NCBI RefSeq assembly: GCF_964204645.1
Contig: NC_134035.1
Span: 3,612,001-3,672,000 of the forward strand
Length of the DNA stretch: 60,000 bases
Source of the DNA: Tubulanus polymorphus
Lineage: Eukaryota > Nemertea > Palaeonemertea > Tubulaniformes > Tubulanidae
Reading direction: 5' to 3'
In this document: one piece after another, positions 36,701 to 45,700 of the stretch
Numbering within the stretch: position 1 is the first letter of the stretch
How the letters are laid out: every line of letters starts with the position of its first letter
Made by a program: the position numbers and the translations under genes
The notes under the pieces: model-generated
The model's input: only the letters and a program-made list of their open reading frames with translations
What the model was told of the DNA's origin: nothing
The model's database searches: none

Positions 36701-37847
36701 TATATCGACATAAATATGGCGACTTGTCGAGTTGGAACGCGACATCTCGAGGCCCTTTATCGCTTCCGTAATGGAGAGATGGTTGATAGATGGTTTGAGT
36801 TAACCGGCTGGACGTAATAATAATGGAAAGTTTAAGCGCTGTAAGCGGCTTCGCTGAATAATGATGATCATTATCATGGTTATTCATTATTACACATCTG
36901 TGCGGCTTGATCCCGATGATTTATCCATCATTAATATTCAATACATTCATTCAATCTAGTTATTTAGTTTGAAATGTTATTGTTATCAGAGCAACATTCA
37001 CGACCCGTATAGCCCTGCGCCTTAACGTTATTACCGCCCTTATTTAAAAATACCCGACTATACGACAAGTCGACATATTCATGACAACTTGAGAAACTCA
37101 GTCGTCATATTACTGGTGTCCTCATCTTACATTTAGACACGTCTTCAAATGACGGCTTGTCCCGTGGAAAATGGGCGAAATAGCAAAATTTGTTGTGAAA
37201 ACGTGACGATATGTCAACATGTTCATGTCGACTTGATGCGATATATCGCGATATGTTGACATAAATATGGCGACTTGTCGAGTTGGAACGCGATTACTCG
37301 AGGCCCTTTATCGTTTCCGTATATCCGCCTCTGTAGTTGACTGTCGTCTCGGTTTTCACATTCCGCATTTCTTTTCTTTCAAAAGAGCGTCAACATCCCG
37401 TTAAATCGTCATTCCCTGGATGAACTAATCAAGAAGCTAGATGCAGACGGAGACGGTGAGGTTGATTACGTGTGAGTTTTCAATTCTTAACTGTTCGCCA
37501 ATTGCAAACTCTTAGCAATACGATCACCTGTTTTTAGTGCGGTTGCGATCATCTTTAACTTTTTATTTTTGTTCTGATTCGATCGCAGCGAACTGGTGAA
37601 AGGACAAAAGGAGCACCGGAAAAGAATGGCTAAACTACAGCGCAAATCTAAGAACAAACCGCCGGCCGAAACGGAGGTGGGCAGGGTAACCGCTAAACTG
37701 AAATACCTCATGTCCGTTAGAGAACGGAAGAACGACGAGATCGCGCGTAACATCGCGAGAGAGGACTTCTCGGCGAGACTTGCGGTCAGCGCGGCGACGA
37801 GCAGGCGTTCGGCATCGGGCAAGGAGTCGCCTTCGGTTCGAGAATAA
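30655..37847 (+). CDS. LRRC74-like leucine-rich repeat protein with two EF-hands (13 coding exons, 648 aa)
   Basis: Multi-exon gene. Coding exons: 30655-30792, 31312-31591, 32126-32334, 33045-33152, 33259-33352, 33452-33501, 33654-33735, 33895-33980, 34510-34704, 34874-34969, 35831-36094, 37386-37471, 37589-37847. Every intron is GT-AG and every phase matches; the coding sum is 1,947 nt. Residues 1-140 look disordered and start at an ATG with G at -3 and +4. Residues about 195-446 carry RI-type LRRs (LxLxxNxI then a G-x3-L/I-A helix). Loops DTDGSDTLTHRE (517-528) and DADGDGEVDYVE (553-564) fit the EF-hand consensus. The tail is Lys/Arg-rich. RI-type LRRs are protein-binding scaffolds, and the EF-hands imply calcium regulation; the actual partner is unknown. 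LRRC74A/B is the closest family I recognise, but I cannot confirm orthology. The reading frame stays open upstream of the chosen ATG, so the N-terminus could be longer. Confidence 0.9.
31195..31265 (+). mobile_element. Half hairpin, GAAACGTTG family (intron 1)
   Basis: CGCCTGATGATGGCTAATAG and TTTAGCCGAAACGTTGCGC match the loop and inner arm of the 42.6-kb type element; no opposite arm was seen. Confidence 0.5.
31312..31591 (+). CDS. LRR/EF-hand gene, coding exon 2
   Basis: Acceptor is a long T-rich tract ending TTTTTAAG. A second possible acceptor lies 18 nt further on in the same phase (TTTGTAAG). The exon encodes about 93 residues rich in Arg, Pro and Ser, with a WNWSFDRYD motif near its end, and closes on a GTGAGT donor in phase 1. 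Likely a disordered linker. Confidence 0.8.
31691..31850 (+). repeat. Dispersed repeat, copy B (intron 2 of the LRR gene)
   Basis: Partner of 7471-7625 in the same orientation, lying inside intron 2 of the LRR/EF-hand gene. Similar over about 150 bp with small indels. Confidence 0.5.
32126..32334 (+). CDS. LRR/EF-hand gene, coding exon 3 (N-cap of LRR domain)
   Basis: Begins with an acidic run (DDESDDEE), then a helical segment with Y-x3-C and PSKLILEGL, the kind of cap that precedes the first repeat in LRRC74-type proteins. Ends at GTG|GTAAGG in phase 0. Confidence 0.9.
32790..32885 (+). mobile_element. Partial copy of the 47.6-kb hairpin element (intron 3)
   Basis: CTACTATACACTAGTAGCGA, AAGCTGTC, GGTTAACCTATAAAGTACTA match one arm of 47608-47777. 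Confidence 0.65.
33045..33152 (+). CDS. LRR/EF-hand gene, coding exon 4 (one LRR)
   Basis: Exactly 36 codons in phase 0, holding a complete RI-type repeat: LILKCNDIDHQGAAHIASML. TTTCAG acceptor, GTAAAT donor. Confidence 0.95.
33259..33352 (+). CDS. LRR/EF-hand gene, coding exon 5 (LRR)
   Basis: Carries LADNNLGEDGAKILAEAL and the start of the next strand, LDLSG. Phase 0 in, phase 1 out. The flanking introns are only 106 and 99 bp. Confidence 0.95.
33452..33501 (+). CDS. LRR/EF-hand gene, coding exon 6 (LRR helix)
   Basis: Short 50-nt exon encoding GNGFNDSATVHLADLIR, the convex part of a repeat. The donor is GTTTGT, weaker than the other donors in this gene. Confidence 0.9.
33654..33735 (+). 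CDS. LRR/EF-hand gene, coding exon 7 (LRR)
   Basis: Encodes RNTAITDLVLSHNEFRENGG and the following helix, one RI-type repeat. TATTTCAG acceptor, GTAACA donor, phase 0 in and 1 out. Confidence 0.95.
33895..33980 (+). CDS. LRR/EF-hand gene, coding exon 8 (LRR)
   Basis: Encodes AENRSLTSLDLSWNHLRRQG plus AVAIARALK, one full RI-type repeat. Poly-T tract then TTTTATAG acceptor, GTAACT donor. Confidence 0.95.
34510..34704 (+). CDS. LRR/EF-hand gene, coding exon 9 (two LRRs)
   Basis: 65 codons in phase 0 covering two repeats: VNLSWNGFAIEGCKALIASL and MLDLSCNRIDKLSVMELLKG. Flanked by CGTTGCAG and GTAAAC. Confidence 0.95.
34874..34969 (+). CDS. LRR/EF-hand gene, coding exon 10 (last LRR)
   Basis: 32 codons, LAENPISVNGANALIRVIFA and on to LDLT, closing the LRR domain. 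Ends ACG|GTATGT in phase 0. Confidence 0.92.
35831..36094 (+). CDS. LRR/EF-hand gene, coding exon 11 (linker and EF-hand 1)
   Basis: 88 codons. A linker with an acidic Pro/Gly/Asp stretch leads into helix VDLFKKF and the calcium loop DTDGSDTLTHRE, with Asp at loop positions 1 and 3, Ser at 5 and Glu at 12. Ends AGG|GTAAGT. Confidence 0.95.
36301..36354 (+). repeat. 54-bp direct repeat, left copy
   Basis: Starts ATGGAGAGATGGTTGATAGA and ends GACGTAATAATAAT. Identical to 36771-36824 on the other side of the MITE. Confidence 0.95.
36355..36770. mobile_element. MITE, GGAAGCGATAAAGGGCC family, copy 2 (intron 11)
   Basis: Perfect terminal inverted repeats: TACGGAAGCGATAAAGGGCC against GGCCCTTTATCGCTTCCGTA, extending through CTCGAG and inexactly further in. 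The interior is palindrome-rich (GTCGACATATCGCGATATAT on both arms). No ORF for a transposase, so non-autonomous. It lies between exons 11 and 12 of the LRR/EF-hand gene. Confidence 0.92.
36771..36824 (+). repeat. 54-bp direct repeat, right copy
   Basis: Identical to 36301-36354. Far longer than a normal target-site duplication. Confidence 0.95.
37065..37322 (-). mobile_element. MITE, same family, copy 3 (5'-truncated)
   Basis: CGACAAGTCGACATATTCATG through CTCAGTCGTCATATTACTGG and on to CTCGAGGCCCTTTATCGTTT is similar to the reverse complement of the left part of copy 2. Only one terminal repeat remains. Confidence 0.85.
37386..37471 (+). CDS. LRR/EF-hand gene, coding exon 12 (EF-hand 2)
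   Basis: Encodes a helix SLDELIKKL and the loop DADGDGEVDYV, with the loop's final Glu supplied by the next exon. All calcium-coordinating positions are canonical. It follows the largest intron of the gene (1,291 bp), which is full of repeats. Confidence 0.95.
37589..37847 (+). CDS. LRR/EF-hand gene, coding exon 13 (basic tail, stop)
   Basis: Completes EF-hand 2 with the loop Glu, then runs into a Lys/Arg-rich, probably helical tail with KGQKEHRKRMAKLQRKSKNK, and a Ser-rich end before TAA at 37845-37847. Confidence 0.93.
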
Positions 37848-38204
37848 GACGTTGGCGTGGTTTGATGCGAGTTATTTCCCGTGTAAAGAAAAATGCTAAC
37901 ATTCGTATGATTGATTTCGCCTTATACATGCGATTATCAATTTTCGTCATCAAAGACTTTGCTTTGACTATGAAATTATGCCTTATATTTTCTGTTATTC
38001 CGGTTGTTGTTTTTTCCTGTTTGTTTGAATGTCGGCTCTGTATATATTCATTTATGGTGCATTTATTTTCATATAGAAAATATATCTATTCGTAACTGTT
38101 AAGACAATATTTGTGTTGTTCGATGAAGGTCGCGTCCGGGGCTTTTGAATCGAGAAGGTTTCCTTGCTTATATTTCATTCTTGAATCTTGCAAAAAAGAA
38201 TAAA
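37848..38204 (+). promoter_or_regulatory. 3' UTR and poly(A) signal of the LRR/EF-hand gene
   Basis: The first AATAAA after the stop is at 38199-38204, giving a 3' UTR of about 350-380 nt. No repeat was noticed in it. Signal use is inferred. Confidence 0.55.
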
Positions 38205-38727
38205 ACTAATCATAACGTATAGGATAATGATAATTTATTCACATTATAGGTCGAAATTGGATAATCTATCCTATGTAACAGTAGTACAAACATTGAAAAA
38301 CTCTTTAAGACGACCAGAAGAGTCTGCAAAGGTATACCCAGGCCACCGGCAACCTGCAATGACAATGAAGAGTAAATCTACATAAACGCTAGTAAGTTTT
38401 TAGAAAAAAGAGAAATTGTGGTCTGTTGCATGAGTACTGCTGCTATATTATTCTATTCTATGTATTTCATATTCTCTTATGTGCAGTAGAAAGGCGACCT
38501 GGCGGGTCAACTTTTAAGCTTAGCCGATATCGGAAACAACGTATCAATCTTTTTGCCTTAAAACCGCATCGGCTGGTAGCTATATACCAAACCCCGGAAA
38601 GCGAGAATGGCTTTTAATATGACATTCGACATCGGGGCCAAATATCTGGCTCATCCCTGTTTAAACCGCTTGTCCTTAAACCGCTTGTTCGGGCCGTTTT
38701 CTTACCTCGCGTCGTATCTTTCAAAGT

Positions 38728-38936
38728 TTACTTTTTATCCTTCAAATCGGCACACTTCGCCTTGCACCTGTCGAACGAGTCGTGCGCGTTGTTCTCGCAC
38801 ACGCGGCACTCGTCGCTGTCCGGGTCGGGTTCGCATCCTTTGAAGTCGCATCGCGGCAGCCATCGGTTCTGCAGCTTCCACCAACAGTATCGCTTGCATT
38901 CGGTCTTCGTTTCATACAGAAACGATAGTCCATAAA
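38728..38936 (-). CDS. C-terminal exon of a cysteine-rich (probably secreted) small protein
   Basis: Read on the minus strand, a CTATTACAG acceptor opens a 209-nt exon ending in a stop at 38728. It encodes 68 residues with eight Cys spaced C-x3-C-x11-C-x4-C-x8-C-x2-C-x10-C-x3-C, and ends in a charged KDKK tail. The paired C-x3-C at both ends suggests disulphide-linked helices. Such spacing is common in secreted invertebrate peptides (defence, venom or matrix proteins), but I do not recognise the family and do not assign toxicity. The upstream exon and signal peptide should lie above 38940 and were not found. The acceptor is preceded by a very long CT/C-rich tract. The gene converges tail-to-tail with the LRR/EF-hand gene. 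Confidence 0.55.
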
Positions 38937-38960
38937 CTGTAATAGACAATATAGCTGTCG

Positions 38961-38963
38961 GTC

Positions 38964-39006
<43 letters not shown>

Positions 39007-39030
39007 TGAGAGAGAGGGGGGAGTGAGGGA
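38961..39030. repeat. (GA)n and G-run simple repeat
   Basis: A (GA)n tract followed by a run of about 11 G and further G-rich sequence. On the minus strand it is a pyrimidine tract just upstream of the cysteine-rich exon's acceptor. Confidence 0.9.
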
Positions 39031-40041
39031 GATTGAGTCATTTTTTACATTAAACAACTTCATTTTTCTCCATTTCGGAACATGTTATTATCAGGCGAAA
39101 AATATTCATAAAGATTAATGATGTCACAACAATATTCGGCCGTTTCCTAAGATTCGATTATGCCTTCAATTCTAGGGGGTAAGATATTCAAGGTATCCTC
39201 CATTGTCAAGGTTCAGTGTCCCAGTTTGCTTTCGATTTTGCAGTTCCTTATCAAGGAAACACAGGAAAGAATCGAATTCCTCTAATGGTGAGCTTGTAAT
39301 TGATCTCGGAAAAGTCTCTTCGGTATCCCGACAAAAGAATTCAGATCTTCGAGATTTCGTTTCACGGTTCTGAGTTAGAGTTAATTACGAGCTAAGATCA
39401 GTTCATGCTTAATCTTTACTGGAATCGTTATTCTAAAATCTTAAGTTCATTTTCAATTTAGGTTAACTCTCGACTGATATAGGAACTGGGTGCTGGATAC
39501 CGTTACACTGCCACCAAAATCGAGCCATCTTTATAGACATAACACTTAATCTTTATCAAAACTTTGCAGCGAATATGACTGGAATATTCAAATGAATTTT
39601 AGAATTCCGTACATGCGTTCGAGTTAAACGCACATTCGCTTGGCGCAATTATTGGATTTAGCAAAATGAAACCCGCATGGGATGGACATTACATTTAAAC
39701 GACACAGCACGAACAACTTCGTACAACGCGTCAAGAGTGATGATAATCACGCATTCTGCAATAATTCCAGTAATCACAAACTCACGCGAGATATCGCGAG
39801 ATGTATAATATATGTATGTATAGCTCGTCTTGAATTTAATTTTCAAATTCGTAAAACGCTTCCTCGTGGTTGATATATACTCGGTGCTAGTGTAACGGGA
39901 ACCTACCCCCCCCCCGAAATTATAACCCACGCTCGATCTTTCTAGTCCAACGATTGCTAGTGTCCGTGTACGGGATTCCGTGTGTTTAGATATTTATGAA
40001 TATCATAATCATTAAGATAAAAACCCACTTTCTACGAATTT

Positions 40042-40246
40042 AAAGAATTTAAAAACAAGAAATTCATTTATTCGAACAATCTGAAATATATGAAATACAC
40101 GACGTTTCGGTCTCACCCTAGAGATCATCGTCAGGTGTGTTTTATCGTCACCTGACGATGATCTCTAGAGTGAGATCGAAACTTCGTGTATTTTATATAT
40201 TTTAGATTGTTCGAGTAAATAAATTTCTTGTTTTTAAATTCTTTTA
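40042..40246. mobile_element. Hairpin element, GAAACGTCG family
   Basis: About 95-bp arms: AAGAAATTCATTTATTCGAA / TTCGAGTAAATAAATTTCTT, then GAAATACACGACGTTTCGGT / ATCGAAACTTCGTGTATTTT, meeting at CACCTGACGATGATCTCTAG copies. A lone arm-like fragment (GAGATCGAAACGTCGTGTAT) lies at 2246-2265. Confidence 0.9.
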
Positions 40247-40807
40247 ATTTGTAGATAGTTTTATCTTTTTATCCGTTCACCACGTTTGAGTGTGGTTATC
40301 ATGCTATCATAATCATTATCATATTTATCATTATCATGTTACTTGGTAAATATAATATGTAGGCGCCACGCTAACAACAAGCTATCCCTGTATAAACTTA
40401 ACGTAATTACAACAACAAAAACTAAATCGGAAAATGTGATAACCATCACGATTTAGTTCACTTAGGTTTTTTGTAATCACGTTCCTCGAACCGTTGATTG
40501 TGGCATTAGCGTTTTCAAGGTTCTCATTCACCGCTAACGAAGCGGATGAGAAGAACCATTGACCAATGACTAACGCTACTATTAATTGCCGATGTCACGA
40601 AAGGCCTGTAACTCTTCGGTGGAAAACTCGGGGAATAAATCAGATATACTTAAATAGGAATTCGTTTATTTATTCGCGTATGTGCATACAAGTAGCGAGG
40701 ATAGAACGCCGTTAAGGCCAACTAGACGACGGTTATAGGAGTTATCGAATTGATGTGGAATCTATTGTCGTCTGCGCAATCATGACGCTTTCGTTAAACG
40801 GCGAGTA

Positions 40808-40994
40808 TTATGAATTTCCGATGCAATTATTCATGATGTTTGCTATCATACTGCGCTGGTCCGAGTCCCCGTGTATATATTTGCCGTTTAGTTCGATCGA
40901 AACACTGAACAATGTACGATTCTGTAGGATGTGCTCTTGTAGTAATTGTACAAACGACGGATTTGCATCGAATAACGAGTTATTGAAACACACT
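40808..40994 (-). CDS. Candidate terminal exon, function unknown
   Basis: On minus, an AT-rich tract and ACGGATTAG acceptor open 62 codons including the stop: FVQLLQEHILQNRTLFSVSI, ELNGKYIHGDSDQRSM, IANIMNNCIGNS. The composition is protein-like, but the acceptor is weak and there is no partner exon. Confidence 0.25.
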
Positions 40995-41283
40995 CTAATC
41001 CGTGAATAATTTAAGCGAGATTAAAAGCTCGATAATTTCAAAGTTTACCGAGTCAACAACCTTTCGACTGTTTCCTATAATCAGACGGAATCACCAGGTG
41101 GACTAGCCGGAATGCTGTGGTCTTGACAAACTTCACGGTTTTCGAGCTTTTTAGTCTCCACTCGTGGGAGTTCTCTTCATTGTCATGAACATTATACAGA
41201 AATAACTAAAATATTCTTCCTACGCACATTTCGAAACATACTATATTTCAATATATGGACAGACATGTGAAGGTTGAAGGACG

Positions 41284-41425
41284 TGTGATCCTACGACTGG
41301 TCTTAAAGTAGATTGGCTATAGAACTTAAATGAGCTTAGACTGATCTTAAGTTTGTAGAAGATTGGCTATAGAACTAAGTTGGTCTTAAACTAGTCTTAA
41401 CTAAGTTGTAACAGTGTGTAATTAG
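41284..41425. repeat. TGGTCTTAAG-GATTGGCTATAG tandem repeats
   Basis: About three units with GACTGGTCTTAAAG, AGATTGGCTATAGAACT and GTTGGTCTTA, the same family as 42.3 kb. Confidence 0.75.
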
Positions 41426-41506
41426 CCACAGTCTGGTTATAGAGTGGTCCATTTTGGTCCAATAGTGGTCTTCAACCGTTGCGACTAACAGCCTTAAGTT
41501 GAAAAA

Positions 41507-41623
41507 GATTGTCATTTCTTTTTATCTGAAAAACACATGACCTCAATTAGATCTCTAAGACCGACTACTGTGTAGAGATCTAATTGAGGTCATGTGCTTT
41601 TCAGAGAAAAAGAAATCACAATC
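41507..41623. mobile_element. Hairpin element
   Basis: GATTGTCATTTCTTTTTATC with CACATGACCTCAATTAGATCTC on the left pairs with GAGATCTAATTGAGGTCATGTG and AAAAAGAAATCACAATC on the right; about 20-bp loop. Confidence 0.9.
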
Positions 41624-42229
41624 GTTGTTTTGGTTTTAAGAGACAAAGAGTATCTCGCTGATTCGCGCAAACAAACGCTCGTTCAATATTTTGACGCCGA
41701 ACTCAAACCGGACTGAGAATCGTTAAGCGTCCTCTGAACACTGCGCGCTCGACGTCGTTAGGTCCTTTTTAACCCACGCACTATATCGCGGCAATTTTCT
41801 CTAACCGGGGCGATTAGGGGGCCTTCCGTTTTAATGGGACATCAAAGCCGAGACTTTTCGTGTTCGCGACACAAAATTCGCTTTCACGTCGCAGTTTTCT
41901 CGTCCCGTTCTCTTTTAGCGCCTTTTGATGATCGCAGATTGCGCCGAAATTGGCAAATCAAATAACAAATTAGCGTCACACGAAAAGAGCCACTCGGCGA
42001 CAAATTACAAGACAGAGTAATGCGGGTTAATTTTCTGCGCCTAATTTGCGTGTTTGTGAATTTCGTCGCGTGGAATTTCCGTTGTTTTTGCGTCTTTAAA
42101 TTCGCGCGAAGTGTCGCGAATTTCGTCGGGATGAAATCGTCGTTTTAACGTCGATCGATTCAAATCTCAAGTGGAATCGGATGTTAAGACTGCTTATAAG
42201 TTCTCACGTGTATATGTTTAGAATACGAA

Positions 42230-42490
42230 TATTGTTTTACTGGTCTTAAGCTGTTAGATTGGTTTTAGATCTCTAAGATTCGAGATTTGCTACTGAAATA
42301 ATTTGATCGTAGACTGGTCTAACGTTGTTAGATAAGCTGGAACTAAGTCTGTCTAAGACTGGTCTTAGGTCGTCAGGTTGTCTATGGAACTAAATGAGCT
42401 TGGACTGGTCTGAAGTTGTTAGATTGGCTATAGAACTAAGTTGATCTTAGACTGGTTTTAAGTTGTTAGATTGGCTATAGAACTAAGGTT
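42230..42490. repeat. 47-bp tandem repeat array
   Basis: Unit GACTGGTCTGAAGTTGTTAG then ATTGGCTATAGAACTAAGTT and GATCTTA, about 4-5 decaying copies. The same unit occurs at 13.87-13.98, 28.6-28.85 and 41.3 kb. Confidence 0.85.
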
Positions 42491-42544
42491 GCTATGGGTC
42501 TGGATGTGATCACGATTGGTAGAACACTATATCCGTGTTGACGC

Positions 42545-42769
42545 GATGAGGAGAGAATCCCACAATGATAATAACAAGTCCGAAAATGAAACTTCGAGAT
42601 AGTAGTTTATTTCAACGTTTCGACTATATCCTAATAGTCATCTTCAGGAATAATGGAAGAATTATTCCTGAAGATGACTATTAGGATATAGTCGAAACGT
42701 TGAAATAAACTACTATCTCGAAGTTACATTTTCTGACTTTTTATTATCATTGTGGGATTCTCTCCTCGT
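42545..42769. mobile_element. Long near-perfect hairpin element, GAAACGTTG family
   Basis: Arms of about 105 bp: GATGAGGAGAGAATCCCACA / TGTGGGATTCTCTCCTCGTC outside; CTTCGAGATAGTAGTTTATT, CAACGTTTCGACTATATCCT and AATAGTCATCTTCAGGAATA inside, all mirrored. The loop is only a few bases. Very few arm mismatches suggest a recent copy. Confidence 0.95.
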
Positions 42770-42789
42770 CCGGCCGTAAGTCTAATCCA

Positions 42790-45700
42790 TATGAAACCGG
42801 CCGTCCCCTGTATCGCTATAACCGGAAAGGAATTCCGTTCTGAAATGATTGTTATCTGTATCGAGATATTTACTCAGCGAGTCCTCTTGTCCGAATTTAA
42901 TCTCGACTGTTTGCCTTACCACGCATCAACCCGTCGGCCGCCGTCGCTCAGAGATTTCTAGGTATAACAATGCGCGCGCGCGCAAAACCGACGACAGATT
43001 CTGCTATACGGAAATGAACATCTTTCGCGAAAAGTATGATTGATGATGAAGCGGCGACGATCGAATAATGTTTCCATTCTTGTGACTTTAGAACAGCGGC
43101 CGATGATGACGTTGATCGAGGCATCGAGGGAAGGGAAAGCACAGAACTGCGCAACGAAAAGGTTGCTCTAAATGTCTGTATCAACTTTGTGGCCTAGCTC
43201 AGTCAGTTTTAGTAGTACATAATACCCGCCAAAGATATTGATAGGACCAGCACAGACGGTTTTTTGATCTAAAACATCGATGTTTAATCCATTTTACATC
43301 GTATGGTAGGATTACCAAACAGTCATCTTTAAATGGAGGCGGAATAGAGAAAGCGAATTTCCCCTATTCCACTCCATTCCAAGAGACGTTTTAGTGGTAA
43401 AGCAAAAATACAATGTAAAACAGGTTCAAATTGATGATTTAGTTCAACTCTGCCCGTTTTTTCACCAAGAACCTCAGCGCCCGATGTACCACAGTTCGCT
43501 AGGCTCGTAAAGCGACGGAGATCTCAGTGGAGACAACCACTGCCAGGACTGGGTGAACCTGTATTCTGGCCCTATTACGGGGACCACGAGCTATAGACCA
43601 CCCCCGACGACCTCTCAAGCCAAGTTCTGAAACAGACATTAGACAAGCGTCGGTGTGTGGTATGTATTCGCCGATTGAATTCGGCCGCTGATCATAAAAA
43701 CCGAAAGCGCCACTTTCTCCACCGCGAAGATGATAATAACCCTGCACGAGACTGCATCTCCTCAATCACGGCCCCGGTTTGATTACATCGTATGTGCGCC
43801 ACTGGTAATTTGTGTCTTGTCGGTCGTCCACGAGCCGGACCATTATCCGTTATCATATACTCGCATTTTCATGTAAATCCGGCCAGAAATTGCTCCTTTA
43901 AATTCAATAGCCATCGACTCATGAATTTTTCATGCCGGCCACCGCCGATTGTGGATAGCAGACATGATTGTACTGATTATGCGACATCGGCGGCGATTGT
44001 TTTCAGATCAAAGGCCATATCGGTTTTTACGGCCGGAATGAAAAATCTGTGTGATGTGCAATCGGTTATTTGCCCGCTGGCGCGTAACCGATCGCGCCTT
44101 ATCATTAACCGCCTACACCGCACTCAATTTCAACCCTACGTCCAGGATTCGGATAGGCTTCTATACAGTAAACACCCTTCTCCATATAACGAAGACTTTT
44201 CTACACGTACAACGAACGCGTCACTCGTCCACAAACTTCACTTCCAAACCGGGAACCATATTTTCTATTAAGTTCATTTTCAAGTTGAGAGAACCTCTCT
44301 TATCAATATGAACGCTTCCCTCAAAGGGAACCGTGGACACATTTTCTGGTACCGAACGAATACTTTGACCTCTCAAATGAAAGCATGAAAGAACAGCCCT
44401 TTCTTGTCATGAAAATAGTCGCTGAATGAGTTTATCAAACTTTTTCAAAGATAATGAGCAAAATCCAAACCATTTATTTTGCTTTCTCTGATGATGGTGT
44501 CTAGTCAAAACTTCGAAACCGTCAGACAATAAACTGTTAAATCATCAACAGGTTTTGTTCATTTAATACTGCGATCAACATCAGTTTATTTTCGAAATCG
44601 TTTTCTGTAAAATTCTCAATTATGTCTCTTTCCTGATGCTGCAGCTGCTGCTGCTGATGCTGCTGCGATACGATGTAAATAACGCTATCAAAAGCGCGAT
44701 TTATTATCGCCATCGAAAATCGTTTTATCGACTGCAATAACAGATATACACAGACAGACATCGACGACAACCGACGTGTAAACACGACTCTCGACGATTT
44801 GAAATCTCGGCCGCCGATGAAAACCCTCAACTTTCAGTTTACCTAACGGCGTCTTCGTACAGAGCGCCGCGGATAATGAGCAATCTTGCCCGGGATCACA
44901 GGAAAAACGAATTGTTCGGTAAATCGACGGTATTTGCCGATCATTATTCGGCGGTTTTGAAATATTGTAATAAATACCGGCGTCGAATCTTCGCCGGAAG
45001 GTCAGTGTTTCGTCGTCGTGTAATTGCATCCCGATGTTCGCCATCCGATAAAAGGCTTGTCGTGTTCAGCGACGTTAAGTGCGCGTAGCACGTTCGGATG
45101 TTGTATACGCGCTAAGCACTATGCGTTATTAAAGCCCCCCGTGTCGTTGTCATTACCGCCGAAATTGAGTTACGCGTGTGAAATCGCATTAAAATCGTGT
45201 GTTCAATATTCTAACACCGAAAGGCACTAGGTCCGTTAAACTAGCTCAGACAATCTGGGTGATTAATCTATATAATTCATATACGCAACAGTTATGGACA
45301 AAAGCCTGATGCAATCGACGCCGGGAACTGCCCTCACAAACATGACTTTCTGTAACTCGTTTTCGCGGGGAAAATGCGACGAATCGCGGGAAGCGAGTTT
45401 TAAGCCTTTGAATAATATACTACTGTTAAAAATTGCGAAACAGAATTTCGGTGTTTTTTTGTTTCTATGTTTTTGAACTCGGAATCAGAAACGAGCTTGA
45501 TCTCGTAAATATAGGTTTCCCGAAAAAAAAAATGTTTCTCCTTTCTGGCAAACGCACGCGACGCAGGTAAACGCTCAGAAACATTTTACTGCCTCTTGTT
45601 TCCCACGTTTCCTTTCGGCGCTGGGCTTAAGGGGATGATGCGACGACGGAAGCGCGAAGGACATGAGAGAGAGAATAAGCCTCGAATTAAACTATAAAAG

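Noticed and set aside
43185-43250. tRNA-like A-box GGCCTAGCTCAGTCAG
   Set aside because: No B-box at the expected distance.
43499-43741. Minus-strand frame with a Gly-rich, protein-like start
   Set aside because: The supposed acceptor has no polypyrimidine tract and no partner exon was found.
43792-44271. Longest non-repetitive open frame on plus (159 codons)
   Set aside because: No recognisable domain, no good splice context, and composition like other chance frames in this CpG-rich DNA.
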